Below, piece after piece: positions 20,140 to 29,038 of a DNA stretch of 64,000 nucleotides (the first letter of the stretch is position 1; every line of letters starts with the position of its first letter). The position numbers and the translations under genes were made by a program. Origin of the DNA: Aliivibrio finisterrensis. GTDB lineage: Bacteria; Pseudomonadota; Gammaproteobacteria; Enterobacterales; Vibrionaceae. Location: contig NZ_WBVP01000015.1 of assembly GCF_008933155.1 (NCBI RefSeq), positions 36,159-100,158 of the forward strand, read 5' to 3'. The notes below the pieces were generated by a model. That model saw only the letters and a program-made list of their open reading frames with translations, did no database searches and was not told where the DNA came from.

Positions 20140-20966
20140 ACTGATAATTGGCCATCATAAACATGGGCTGCAGGGCCGGTCATAAACAATGGGTAACCTG
20201 GGCCTTTCCATGAGATCTGCAAATCACCACCGGGCAGAGAGACGTTAACCTCTTCAGCTAATAATTCTTGCATGATACCAATAGCAACCGCGCCACACGC
20301 ACCACTTCCACACGCTTGAGTTTCGCCAGCACCACGTTCATAAACACGTAACTTAACCTCATTTGGTGAGACAATCTCCATAAAACCAGCATTCACACGC
20401 TCAGGGAAGCGATCATGACTTTCAACTAATGGTCCATATTTATCAACGTCATAATTATCAACATCATCCACGACCGTGACACAGTGTGGATTACCCATGC
20501 TTACTGCACCACAGAAAAGTGTTTTATCGTCTGCTCGTAATAAATAGGTTTTCTCAGCTTGAGTCGCTTTAAATGGAATTTTATTTGGTTCAAATACTGG
20601 TTCACCCATGTTTACCGTTATTTGATCATCATCTTCCACTTTTAAGGTCATCTTGCCTTTTTTGGTACTGACCGAAATACTGATTTTATTGGTTAACCCT
20701 TTCATGCGTACAAAACGAGCAAAACAACGCGCACCATTGCCACACTGTTCTACTTCAGTGCCATCCGCGTTAAAAATTCGATAATGGAAATCAGTTTCTG
20801 GATCATAAGGGGCTTCAACCACCAAGAGCTGGTCAAAACCGATACCACGGTTACGGTCGGCTAAGCGACGGATCAGATCTGGCGAAAAGAAAATATTTTG
20901 AGTTAAGCAATCAACAACCATAAAGTCATTGCCTAGCCCGTGCATTTTAGAAAAATGAAAGTGCAT
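20136..20966 (-). CDS. dapF: Diaminopimelate epimerase
   Basis: A 276-residue cofactor-free epimerase that converts LL- to meso-diaminopimelate for lysine and peptidoglycan synthesis. The two catalytic cysteines lie in CGNGARCF and [10 protein letters not shown] start at the ATG at 20966 ([15 protein letters not shown]), which matches the family N-terminus; the frame is open upstream to 21005 but that extension is not conserved. It is 80 bases after lysA, giving a lysA-dapF-DUF484-xerC operon. Confidence 0.97.
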   Translation of the reverse strand: MHFHFSKMHGLGNDFMVVDCLTQNIFFSPDLIRRLADRNRGIGFDQLLVVEAPYDPETDFHYRIFNADGTEVEQCGNGARCFARFVRMKGLTNKISISVSTKKGKMTLKVEDDDQITVNMGEPVFEPNKIPFKATQAEKTYLLRADDKTLFCGAVSMGNPHCVTVVDDVDNYDVDKYGPLVESHDRFPERVNAGFMEIVSPNEVKLRVYERGAGETQACGSGACGAVAIGIMQELLAEEVNVSLPGGDLQISWKGPGYPLFMTGPAAHVYDGQLSV

Positions 20967-21046
20967 AGTTGTTCTTCTTATTTTTTCTTTTAGGTTGAAT
21001 AGCAAAAGAGCAAGTCGCCTTAGGTTCCCTGCTCTTTAAATCTAAG

Positions 21047-22300
21047 TTAATTCGGTAAGATGGATTCTAGCTCCCAGAGTGAGTTTAACTCTTCTCTTTT
21101 ACGAACAAGATGCACTTGCTCGCCATCCACCATAATTTCTGCTGCTCGCGTACGCGTATTATAGTTTGATGACATCACAAAACCATAGGCTCCAGACGAA
21201 CGAACCGCAAGTAAGTCATCTGCTTCGAGAACTAAGTCACGATCTTTACCTAAGAAATCACCGGTTTCGCAAATAGGGCCAACTAAATCATAGCTTTGCG
21301 CTTCACCTTCACGAGGCGTTACCGGCACAATATCTTGCCACGCTTGATATAATGCAGGACGCATTAAGTCATTCATTGCCGCATCAATGATGGCAAAGTT
21401 TTTATGTTCTGTGTGTTTTAGGAACTCAACTTTAGTCACTAAAATACCAGCATTTGCAGCAATGGCACGGCCCGGTTCAAAAATCAGCTCAAGATCTTCA
21501 CGACCCGCTAAGCGACTTAATAATGCGGTTGCGTACTCTGATGGTTGTGGCGGTAATTCATCACGATAAACCACACCTAAACCACCACCCACATCAAGAT
21601 GGCGAATATTGACACCTTGCGCTTTTAAATCATCAATTAAGGTAAGTAGACGATCGGTTGCGTCGATAAATGGGGCAATATCAGTCAGCTGAGAACCAAT
21701 ATGGCAATCAATACCTTGGATATCTAGGTTCGATAAAGTTTGTGCAAATTTGTATACTTCAGGTGCGCGATCAAAGGCGATACCAAATTTATTATCACGC
21801 AAACCTGTTGAAATATACGGGTGTGTTTTTGCATCCACATCGGGATTAATACGTAATGAAATCGGCGCTATAACCCCCATTTCAGTAGCAACGGCATTTA
21901 AGCGCTCAAGCTCTGGCTCTGATTCCACATTAAAACATTTAATATTAAGTTCTAACGCACGACGCATTTCGTCAGCCGTTTTACCTACACCAGAGAAAAC
22001 GACTTTTGTTGGGTCACCACCGGCTGCCACAACGCGCTCAAGCTCACCTTGAGACACAATATCAAAACCTGAGCCTAGACGGGCAAGTGCATTCAACACA
22101 CCAATATTTGAGTTTGCTTTAACCGCATAGCACACAAGGTGAGGTTGCTCACCGACAGAGCTATCAAATGCATTCCAATGACGCTCTAATGTCGCGCGAG
22201 AATACACATACAATGGCGTGCCATACTGTTCTGCTAATTGTGCAACGGGTAACTCTTCAGCCCAAAGTTGTCCATCATCCTTATAATTGAAATAATCCAA
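21047..22300 (-). CDS. lysA: Diaminopimelate decarboxylase
   Basis: A 417-residue PLP enzyme that makes lysine from meso-diaminopimelate. The PLP lysine is in CYAVKANSN; HIGSQ, GGGLGV and EPGRAIAANAG contact cofactor phosphate, and CETGDFLGKDR supplies the active-site Cys from the partner subunit. It is directly upstream of dapF, so the last two steps to lysine are co-encoded. No lysine riboswitch is visible upstream. Confidence 0.97.
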   Translation of the reverse strand: MDYFNYKDDGQLWAEELPVAQLAEQYGTPLYVYSRATLERHWNAFDSSVGEQPHLVCYAVKANSNIGVLNALARLGSGFDIVSQGELERVVAAGGDPTKVVFSGVGKTADEMRRALELNIKCFNVESEPELERLNAVATEMGVIAPISLRINPDVDAKTHPYISTGLRDNKFGIAFDRAPEVYKFAQTLSNLDIQGIDCHIGSQLTDIAPFIDATDRLLTLIDDLKAQGVNIRHLDVGGGLGVVYRDELPPQPSEYATALLSRLAGREDLELIFEPGRAIAANAGILVTKVEFLKHTEHKNFAIIDAAMNDLMRPALYQAWQDIVPVTPREGEAQSYDLVGPICETGDFLGKDRDLVLEADDLLAVRSSGAYGFVMSSNYNTRTRAAEIMVDGEQVHLVRKREELNSLWELESILPN

Positions 22301-22369
22301 TGTCGTCTTCCTTGTCTAGTTCAGTGTTTATTAGCCAGTGATTATTCAAATACACTGACTACAAATAAA

Positions 22370-22489
22370 TTATTCTGCTACTTCTGTTTTTGGTGCTTCA
22401 TCTGCTGGCATGTACAACGATCCTGTTTGACCACAGCCAGCCAGCGTTAAGGCACTCAATAGCATTAACGCCATCACTCTTTTTTGCAT
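22370..22489 (-). CDS. lptM: LptM (YifL) small lipoprotein
   Basis: A 39-residue lipoprotein: MQKRVMALMLLSALTLAGCG, then QTGSLYMPADEAPK and an acidic end. The lipobox LAGC predicts cleavage and lipidation at Cys19. LptM helps the LPS translocon protein LptD mature its disulfides. The QTGSLYMP block after the Cys and the position just upstream of lysA and divergent from cyaY match E. coli yifL. It probably heads the lysA operon. Confidence 0.93.
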   Translation of the reverse strand: MQKRVMALMLLSALTLAGCGQTGSLYMPADEAPKTEVAE

Positions 22490-22570
22490 AAGATTTTACC
22501 ATTAGTGTTAATATCTGGTTATGCTCTCTATAATCGCACCACAGCCAAGAAAAGCAATAGGATAAACAAG

Positions 22571-22885
22571 ATGAATAACACTGAATTTCACGAACTAGTC
22601 GATGAAAAACTGCAATTAATCGAAGATATGATCGATGATTCAGGTGCTGATATTGAACCGGTTATTACTGGAAACGTATTAACACTAGAGTTTGAAAACC
22701 GCAGCCAAATCGTAATTAACAAACAAGAACCAATGCACGAGATCTGGTTAGCGTCAAAATCTGGCGGCTTCCATTTTGCTTATACTGATGAGAAATGGAC
22801 ATGTTCTAAAACGGGCATGGAATTTATCGAAATGGTAAAAGAAGAGTGTCAAAAGCACGCTGATGAAGAGATTGAGTGGGCTTAA
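22571..22885 (+). CDS. cyaY: CyaY, frataxin-like iron protein
   Basis: A 104-residue frataxin homologue that regulates iron-sulfur cluster assembly at IscS. The acidic first helix (ELVDEKLQLIEDMIDDSGADIE) binds iron, and the sheet carries IVINKQEPMHEIWLASKSGG. I start at the ATG at 22571, behind AGGAT and matching family length (about 105); an upstream ATG at 22484 would overlap lptM. Divergent from lptM-lysA, as in E. coli. Confidence 0.96.
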   Translation: MNNTEFHELVDEKLQLIEDMIDDSGADIEPVITGNVLTLEFENRSQIVINKQEPMHEIWLASKSGGFHFAYTDEKWTCSKTGMEFIEMVKEECQKHADEEIEWA

Positions 22886-22889
22886 AAGC

Positions 22890-23060
22890 AGACTTCAGAT
22901 CGGTCGCAAGCTCCCTTGAAGAGTTCAGAGGAGCTTGAGATTCAGGATTCAGGATTCAGGATTCAGGATTCAGGATTCAGGATTCAGGATTCAGGATTCA
23001 GGATTCAGGAGGATTTTATTGCTCTTTCTGAATCCTGCAAGCGAAGCGGCCTGAAACCTT
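22890..23060. repeat. Bipartite inverted-repeat element, copy A (contains tandem array)
   Basis: The left arm contains TTCAG..CGGTCGCAAGCTCCCT (from about 22897). The right arm, CTGAATCCTGCAAGCGAAGC then GGCCTGAAACCTT, ends at the prlC stop codon. Reverse-complementing the right arm gives AGGTTTCAGGCCGCTTCGC, so the outer arms pair imperfectly. The same arms recur at 26101-26205. The interior of this copy is mostly a (GATTCAG) array. No coding potential is seen. It resembles REP- or MITE-like extragenic palindromes, without a transposase in the window. Confidence 0.75.
22939..23008. repeat. Tandem repeat, ten perfect copies of GATTCAG
   Basis: Ten head-to-tail copies of the 7-bp unit GATTCAG with no mismatch, within the convergent cyaY/prlC gap. 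The unit equals the inner-arm motif (GGATTCAGG) present once in element copy B at 26133, so it looks like expansion of an element-internal sequence. Perfect identity suggests recent or ongoing slippage. Confidence 0.97.
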
Positions 23061-25101
23061 AAGCTCCAATTCCCGCATGACGCAGCATCGCATCCACTTG
23101 TGGCTCACGGCCACGGAAGCGTTTGAATAATTCCATAGGCTCTTCACTGCCGCCCATTTCAAGAATATTATTCAAGAAACTTTGGCCTGTTGCTGTATTG
23201 AAAATGCCTTCTTCTTCAAAACGAGAGAACGCATCGGCTGATAATACTTCTGCCCATAGGTAGCTGTAATAACCCGCGCCGTAACCACCTGCAAAAATAT
23301 GACTGAAACTGTGAGAAAAGCGGTTCCACTCAACACTTGGTAATACTGCGACTTTCGCTTTTACTTCAGCCAGTGTTTCTAACACTTTTGCACCTAGATC
23401 AGGATCGTAATTTGTGTGCAGCGTGAAATCAAACATACCAAATTCTAACTGACGCAAAATAAACATCGCTGATTGGAAGTTTTTCGCCGCAAGCATTTTA
23501 TCTAGCATCTCTTTTGGTAGTGGCTCACCCGTCTCATAGTGACCAGAAATAAACGCCAATGCTTCTTCTTCATAACACCAGTTTTCTAAGAACTGGCTTG
23601 GCAATTCAACCGCATCCCAAGGCACACCATTGATACCAGACACTGACGCCACATCAATTTGCGTTAGCATGTGGTGAATACCGTGACCAAATTCGTGGAA
23701 TAAAGTAACCACTTCATCATGAGTAAATAGGGCTGGTTTACCACCAACAGGCTTACTGAAGTTACACGTTAGGTACGCCACTGGCGTTTGCAGTTCGCCA
23801 TTTTCAGTGATACGACGCACACGACACTCGTCCATCCATGCGCCACCACGTTTGTGCTCACGCGCGTATAAATCTAAGTAAAAACTACCACGTAAGATAT
23901 TGTTAGAATCAAAGATATCGAAGAAACGCACTGACTCATGCCATACATCAACACCCTCACGCTCAACTACCGTCATACCAAATACACGGCTCAATACTTC
24001 AAATAGACCAGAAACGGCTTTTGATTCAGGAAAATAAGGGCGCAATTCTTCATCAGAGATCTGGTATAGCTTTTGTTTTAGTTTTTCAGAGTAATAAGTC
24101 ACATCCCACAGATCTAACTCATCAATATCAAATTCTTCTTTTACAAAGGCTTTTAACTCTTCAACTTCGCGCTCACCTTGTGGTTTCGCTTTTGCTGCTA
24201 AATCATTTAAAAAGCCCAGTACTTGCGTTGGGCTTTCCGCCATTTTGGTTGTTAGTGACTTTTCACTGTAAGAAGCAAAACCTAATAGACGCGAGACTTC
24301 ATGACGAAGTTGCAGCTCTTCAGAGATTAAATCTGTGTTATCCCACTTACCGGCGTTTGGACCGCGATCCGATGCGCGAGTCACGAACGCTTCGTAAATT
24401 TCACGACGCAGTGGTTTATTATCAGCATAAGTCATGATTGGAATGTACGATGGCATTTCTAGTGTCAATAACCAACCGTCTAACTCTTTTGCTTCTGCCG
24501 CGGCTTTTGCTGCTGCCATTGCTGATTCTGGTAAGCCTGATAATTCCGCTTCATCGGTAATGTGTTTTGACCAACCCATGGTTGCATCAAGCACGTTATT
24601 GCTGAAGTTTGAGCTTAATTCTGACGTACGCTTACTGATATCACCGTAGCGCTTTTGTTGATCGGCAGGTAAACCAATGCCTGATAGCTCAAAATCACGC
24701 AACTCATCAACGATTGTTTTTTGTTGAGCTTGAGACAGAGTTGCAAACGACTCGCTCTCTTTAATTGATTTATACGCCTCGTACAGTCCTTTGTTTTGAC
24801 CAACCCACGTACCGTATTCAGATAACGCAGGTAAACACGCTTCATACGCTTCACGCAGTGCTTCACTGTTTTGTACTGAGTTCAAATGACTTACTGGCGA
24901 CCAAATACGACTAAGGCGGTCATCGGTTTCAGCCAGAGGAACAATAATGCTGTCCCATGTAGGGGCTGCATCAGACGCTAATACTTCTTCAATTTTTGCG
25001 CGACAATCGGCAATGGCTTGCTCTACCGCAGGCTGAATGTGCTCAGGCTTAATTTGAGAAAACAGCGGTAAATCAGTAAAGGTGAGTAACGGGTTAGACA
25101 T
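23059..25101 (-). CDS. prlC: Oligopeptidase A
   Basis: A 680-residue cytoplasmic M3-family zinc metallopeptidase that degrades short peptides, including cleaved signal peptides. The zinc site is HEFGHGIHH in the C-terminal third, with the downstream Glu ligand in the following WDAVELPSQFLENW block. I start at the third Met of the open frame (25101): AAGGA is correctly spaced for it but only one base from the first ATG, and the length then equals the E. coli enzyme. Convergent with cyaY; its stop codon touches the repeat element. Confidence 0.96.
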   Translation of the reverse strand: MSNPLLTFTDLPLFSQIKPEHIQPAVEQAIADCRAKIEEVLASDAAPTWDSIIVPLAETDDRLSRIWSPVSHLNSVQNSEALREAYEACLPALSEYGTWVGQNKGLYEAYKSIKESESFATLSQAQQKTIVDELRDFELSGIGLPADQQKRYGDISKRTSELSSNFSNNVLDATMGWSKHITDEAELSGLPESAMAAAKAAAEAKELDGWLLTLEMPSYIPIMTYADNKPLRREIYEAFVTRASDRGPNAGKWDNTDLISEELQLRHEVSRLLGFASYSEKSLTTKMAESPTQVLGFLNDLAAKAKPQGEREVEELKAFVKEEFDIDELDLWDVTYYSEKLKQKLYQISDEELRPYFPESKAVSGLFEVLSRVFGMTVVEREGVDVWHESVRFFDIFDSNNILRGSFYLDLYAREHKRGGAWMDECRVRRITENGELQTPVAYLTCNFSKPVGGKPALFTHDEVVTLFHEFGHGIHHMLTQIDVASVSGINGVPWDAVELPSQFLENWCYEEEALAFISGHYETGEPLPKEMLDKMLAAKNFQSAMFILRQLEFGMFDFTLHTNYDPDLGAKVLETLAEVKAKVAVLPSVEWNRFSHSFSHIFAGGYGAGYYSYLWAEVLSADAFSRFEEEGIFNTATGQSFLNNILEMGGSEEPMELFKRFRGREPQVDAMLRHAGIGA

Positions 25102-25253
25102 ATTCATTCCTTTTCTATTTTTCGTTTTTAGGATCGGCTTATCCCTTAAAGATGGTGCTTAATGGATAAAATTTCAATGGCTGATGCAAGAGTACACACA
25201 TTGAGCGATAAACTTGGGTATAATCATGTGATTCCAATAGTGAGAGTTCATCC

Positions 25254-26093
25254 ATGCTAAGTTATCGTCACAGTTTTCATGCAGGCAACCATGCCGATGT
25301 GGTTAAGCACATTGTTCAAAGTCTTATCCTTAATTCATTAACGCAAAAAGATAAACCATTTGTTTATCACGACACCCACTCAGGGGTTGGTCGTTACGAT
25401 TTAACGCATGAATGGTCTGAAAAGACAGGCGAATACAAGCAAGGTATCGCTCGCATCTGGGAGCAAACTGATCTTCCTGAAGAGATCACAAGCTACCTAA
25501 ATGCCATCACTGAATTAAACGACGGTGAAGAACTGCGTTACTACCCAGGTTCACCTCGTGTTGGTCGTGCTCACCTGCGTCGTCAAGACCGCATGGTATT
25601 AACCGAGCTTCACCCTGCCGATCACCCTCTGCTTGAGCAAGAGTTTCATCGTGATCGTCAAGTGTCTATTTATAAAGAAGACGGTTTTGCACGACTAAAA
25701 GCAAGTCTTCCACCAAAAGAGCGCAGAGGATTAGTCTTAATCGACCCACCTTATGAGCTTGCAAAAGAATATTACGATGTCGTTAACGCTATTGGCCAAA
25801 GCCACAAACGTTGGGCAACAGGTATTTACGCGATTTGGTATCCAGTCGTTAACCGTCATGACATCGACGATATGATTAAAGGTCTTAAAAAATTAGACAT
25901 CCGTAATATTCTACAAATTGAGTTGGGGGTTTCTGCGGATACTAACGAGCGTGGTATGACCGCATCTGGCATGATCGTGATTAACCCACCGTGGAAATTA
26001 GAAAGCCAAATGAAAGAAATTTTGCCTTTCTTGAAAGAAGCAATTGCACCAGCAACAGGTCACTTTAAAGTCGAGTGGATTGTTCCAGAGTAA
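25254..26093 (+). CDS. rlmJ: RlmJ, 23S rRNA adenine-N6 methyltransferase
   Basis: A 279-residue SAM-dependent enzyme that methylates A2030 of 23S rRNA in E. coli. MLSYRHSFHAGNHADVVKH is the family N-terminus, YHDTHSGVGRYDL is the SAM-binding loop and VLIDPPYEL is the catalytic DPPY motif. Length equals E. coli RlmJ (280). It neighbours prlC and gorA, as in other Vibrionaceae and E. coli. Confidence 0.96.
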   Translation: MLSYRHSFHAGNHADVVKHIVQSLILNSLTQKDKPFVYHDTHSGVGRYDLTHEWSEKTGEYKQGIARIWEQTDLPEEITSYLNAITELNDGEELRYYPGSPRVGRAHLRRQDRMVLTELHPADHPLLEQEFHRDRQVSIYKEDGFARLKASLPPKERRGLVLIDPPYELAKEYYDVVNAIGQSHKRWATGIYAIWYPVVNRHDIDDMIKGLKKLDIRNILQIELGVSADTNERGMTASGMIVINPPWKLESQMKEILPFLKEAIAPATGHFKVEWIVPE

Positions 26094-26100
26094 AAAAATA

Positions 26101-26205
26101 AGGGTTCAGGCCGGTCGCAAGCTCCCTCAAAGGATTCAGGAAAAAGATAGCATTGCTCAGTTTTATCTCCTTCCTGAAACCTGCAAGCGAAGCGACCTGA
26201 AACCT
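26101..26205. repeat. Bipartite inverted-repeat element, copy B
   Basis: Eight bases after the rlmJ stop, AGGGTTCAGGCCGGTCGC then AAGCTCCCT forms the left arm. CTGCAAGCGAAGCGACCTGA ending in AACCT forms the right arm. Outer arms pair imperfectly over about 18 bp. An inner pair, AGGATTCAGGAA with TTCCTGAAACCT, is also present. It has the same arms as copy A at 22890 but only one GATTCAG unit. Nothing coding is seen. Confidence 0.75.
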
Positions 26206-26323
26206 CGCAGGCCTTGAAAAAATAAAATTTGGTCGCATTTCATACATAGTATTAAAAAAATTAACACCAATGTAATTAATTAGATAATGATTGGCATTGG
26301 TATAACACTTATTGGAGAGAATA

Positions 26324-27679
26324 ATGGCTACGCATTTTGATTATATCTGTATCGGCGGTGGTTCTGGCGGTATCGCATCTGCAAATCGTGCGGCTATGCA
26401 CGGCGCAAAAGTTGCTCTTATCGAGGCACAAGATCTTGGCGGTACGTGTGTAAACGTAGGTTGTGTTCCTAAAAAAGTAATGTGGCACGGCGCTCAAGTT
26501 GCTGAAGCAATTAATTTATACGCTGAAGATTACGGCTTTGATGTTGAACTGAAAAAATTCAACTGGGGCAAAATGATTGAAAGCCGCCAAGCGTACATTG
26601 GTCGTATTCATGAATCTTACGATCGCGTTCTTGGTAACAATAAAATCAATGTAATTAAAGGCTTTGCAAAGTTTGTTGATGCAAACACAGTTGAAGTTAA
26701 TGGCGAACACTACACAGCAGATCATATCCTTATTGCTGTTGGCGGCCGTCCATCAATCCCAAATATTCCAGGTGCTGAGCACGGTATCGATTCAAACGGT
26801 TTCTTTGAACTGATGGAGCAACCAAAACGTGTTGCTGTTATTGGCGCAGGTTACATCGCAGTTGAAATCGCGGGTGTTCTTCACTCTCTAGGCACTGAAA
26901 CTCACCTGTTCTGCCGTAAAGAATCTCCTCTTCGTAGCTTTGATCCAATGATCATCGATACGTTGGTTGAAGTAATGAACACGGAAGGTCCAACACTTCA
27001 TACTCACTCGGTACCAAAAGAAGTGGTTAAAGAAGCCGATGGTAGCCTAACGCTTCACCTAGAAAATGGGGAAACTCAAAACGTTGATACCCTAATTTGG
27101 GCAATTGGTCGCCACCCAGCAACTGATGCTATCAACCTAGAAAAAACAGGCGTAGCTACTAACGATCACGGTTACATCAAAGTGGATGAATACCAAGAGA
27201 CTAACGTGAAAGGCATCTACTGTGTAGGTGATATCATGGAAGGCGGCATTGAGCTAACGCCTATCGCCGTTAAAGCGGGTCGTTTATTGTCTGAGCGTCT
27301 ATTCAACGGTCAAACAAACGCAAAAATGGACTATTCATTAGTTCCTACTGTTGTGTTTAGCCACCCACCAATTGGTACGATTGGCTTAACAGAGCAAGAA
27401 GCTGACGAGCAATACGGCAAAGACAACGTAAAAGTGTACACATCTGGCTTCACAGCGATGTACACAGCGGTAACTAAGCACCGTCAGCCTTGCAAGATGA
27501 AGCTAGTATGTGCGGGCGAAGACGAGAAAGTTGTTGGCCTACACGGTATCGGTTTCACGGTTGATGAAATGATCCAAGGTTTTGCAGTAGCAATGAAGAT
27601 GGGCGCAACTAAGGCTGATTTCGATGCAGTTGTCGCTATCCACCCAACAGGTTCTGAAGAATTTGTAACGATGAGATAG
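26324..27679 (+). CDS. gorA: Glutathione-disulfide reductase
   Basis: A 451-residue NADPH-dependent flavoprotein that keeps cytosolic glutathione reduced. FAD-binding [14 protein letters not shown] and the redox-active [13 protein letters not shown] lie near the N-terminus. [13 protein letters not shown] is the NADPH site, with an Arg (CRKESPLR) that suits NADPH over NADH. The dimerisation domain ends in [12 protein letters not shown] with the catalytic His-Glu pair. GGAG upstream supports the ATG at 26324. ACCAATG and CATTGGT (26266, 26295) form an inverted repeat in its promoter region. Confidence 0.97.
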   Translation: MATHFDYICIGGGSGGIASANRAAMHGAKVALIEAQDLGGTCVNVGCVPKKVMWHGAQVAEAINLYAEDYGFDVELKKFNWGKMIESRQAYIGRIHESYDRVLGNNKINVIKGFAKFVDANTVEVNGEHYTADHILIAVGGRPSIPNIPGAEHGIDSNGFFELMEQPKRVAVIGAGYIAVEIAGVLHSLGTETHLFCRKESPLRSFDPMIIDTLVEVMNTEGPTLHTHSVPKEVVKEADGSLTLHLENGETQNVDTLIWAIGRHPATDAINLEKTGVATNDHGYIKVDEYQETNVKGIYCVGDIMEGGIELTPIAVKAGRLLSERLFNGQTNAKMDYSLVPTVVFSHPPIGTIGLTEQEADEQYGKDNVKVYTSGFTAMYTAVTKHRQPCKMKLVCAGEDEKVVGLHGIGFTVDEMIQGFAVAMKMGATKADFDAVVAIHPTGSEEFVTMR

Positions 27680-27705
27680 TCTATTTTTAGACTGTTTTGA
27701 CTATA

Positions 27706-27742
27706 AAAAACGCCGCCAATGGTTAATATTGGCGGCGTTTTT
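27706..27742. terminator. Bidirectional terminator between gorA and scsC
   Basis: A perfect 15-bp stem, AAAAACGCCGCCAAT with ATTGGCGGCGTTTTT, around a 7-base loop. A/T runs on both sides serve both convergent operons. Confidence 0.95.
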
Positions 27743-27781
27743 GTTTTATTTAATCAGGTTTAATTCAATTAAATATGATGT

Positions 27782-28510
27782 TTATTTGCCTGACTTTTCT
27801 GCAATTTTATCTTCAACCATTGGTGCTAACTTTTCATAAGGTAAATAACCTGGAAGAAGTTGACCATCGATCAACATAGCAGGTGTTCCCCTTGCGCCTA
27901 AATCCGTAAATAATTGGCGGTTTTTCGCCACCATATCTTCTACTTCTTTATCCGTTGATACGTACTTTTCAGCATCATTCGCTTTTGCTACCTTCATAAC
28001 AGAGCGCACATTGTGAATGCCGGGTTTACTCCATAAGGTTTCGTTAATTATATTAAATTTTTCAGGGCTTTCTTTCCATACTCTCATTGCAAAGGTGGCA
28101 GAGTTAATCGGGTTTAAGTGCTCTTTAAGTGGTACATAAATATTTATCACTTTAAGATCATCAGGATTCTCTTCGACCAACCTCATTAACACTGGATCTA
28201 GTTTTTTACACCAAGGGCAACTTAAATCCGTTAACACCACAATAGTTAACTTAGGATCTTTGGCACCAAAAGACGGAAGGTTCGGGTTGTTGTACATATA
28301 ATCATGATAATCCGCCAATGTTTTTTGGTAGTTACCTTGTTGAACAATATACATAGCTAAACTTTCATGAAGACTATCAATGATTGCAGGATTACCTTTA
28401 AGCATCTCATTGATATCTTGAATTTTCTCCGACTGAGTCATTGCAGAAGCAAGGGGAGAAAATAAGCATGCCATTACCAGTGTTGTGATTAATTTCGTTT
28501 TAAATTTCAT
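27782..28510 (-). CDS. scsC: ScsC-like periplasmic DsbA-family thiol oxidoreductase/isomerase
   Basis: A 242-residue exported protein: signal peptide ending SPLASA (about residue 23), an N-terminal helical segment of about 60 residues like the oligomerisation region of ScsC/DsbC-type proteins, then a thioredoxin fold with C98-P-W-C101 and cis-proline loop GTPAML. In Salmonella and Proteus, ScsC shuffles disulfides under copper stress and is kept reduced by ScsB. It is the last gene of the operon, 24 bases after scsD. The symbol is by family and context. Confidence 0.85.
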   Translation of the reverse strand: MKFKTKLITTLVMACLFSPLASAMTQSEKIQDINEMLKGNPAIIDSLHESLAMYIVQQGNYQKTLADYHDYMYNNPNLPSFGAKDPKLTIVVLTDLSCPWCKKLDPVLMRLVEENPDDLKVINIYVPLKEHLNPINSATFAMRVWKESPEKFNIINETLWSKPGIHNVRSVMKVAKANDAEKYVSTDKEVEDMVAKNRQLFTDLGARGTPAMLIDGQLLPGYLPYEKLAPMVEDKIAEKSGK

Positions 28511-28534
28511 TTTTTATTGTCCGTATATATTTGT

Positions 28535-29038
28535 TTAGATAAGCCATAAGCGAGCAAGTAATCCCATCGGAGTTGTTATCCCAGTAGTGATGTTTTTTAT
28601 CTCGCCTTTATCAATAATGACGATCGTTGGGGTCACTCTAATGCCCCACTCTCTTGAAATATTGCCGCGCGTATCATTAATATTTTTAAAGGTATAATCG
28701 TGGGATTTCATATAGCCGGAGACTCTTCTATCCTCTCCAGAGCTCGTACTCACTCCAACAACCTGATAAGAATCACTGAACCAATTAATTGTTGGTGTTA
28801 CGAATCGACACGCTGCACACCACGTCGCCCAAAAATAGACCACCACAGGTTTTTCTTGGCTCATCGCAATAACATCTATCGACTCTCCTGTAGTGCTAAT
28901 CCCTGCAACTGCAGGAGTTGCATTAACAGGCATATCCTTGGTTCTCCACATATCAACAGCAAAGCTAAGAATAATGATCATAACCAGGTAAATAAGCGCT
29001 TCTTTACCCCAACGTTTCATTTTTTTACTCTTACCCAT
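28535..29038 (-). CDS. scsD: ScsD-like membrane-tethered thioredoxin
   Basis: A 167-residue protein with one N-terminal transmembrane helix (ALIYLVMIIILSFAV, residues 14-28) and a periplasmic TlpA-like thioredoxin domain, VVYFWATWCAACRFV (C74, C77), with cis-proline in RVTPTIVI. Length matches Salmonella ScsD. The ATG at 29038 overlaps the scsB end by 8 bases and has GGGGGG seven bases upstream; the frame is open further but that would lie deep in scsB. Probably receives electrons from ScsB. Confidence 0.87.
   Translation of the reverse strand: MGKSKKMKRWGKEALIYLVMIIILSFAVDMWRTKDMPVNATPAVAGISTTGESIDVIAMSQEKPVVVYFWATWCAACRFVTPTINWFSDSYQVVGVSTSSGEDRRVSGYMKSHDYTFKNINDTRGNISREWGIRVTPTIVIIDKGEIKNITTGITTPMGLLARLWLI

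Noticed and set aside
21006..22300. Lysine riboswitch for lysA
   Set aside because: The lysA leader is short and mostly occupied by lptM; none of the conserved riboswitch core is visible.
22890..23060. CRISPR array
   Set aside because: The repeat unit is 7 bp with no spacers, and no cas gene is present; it is a tandem repeat within a palindromic element.
24021..24649. Plus-strand frames of 138 and 71 codons inside prlC
   Set aside because: They are antisense to a conserved enzyme and have no ribosome site or recognisable product.
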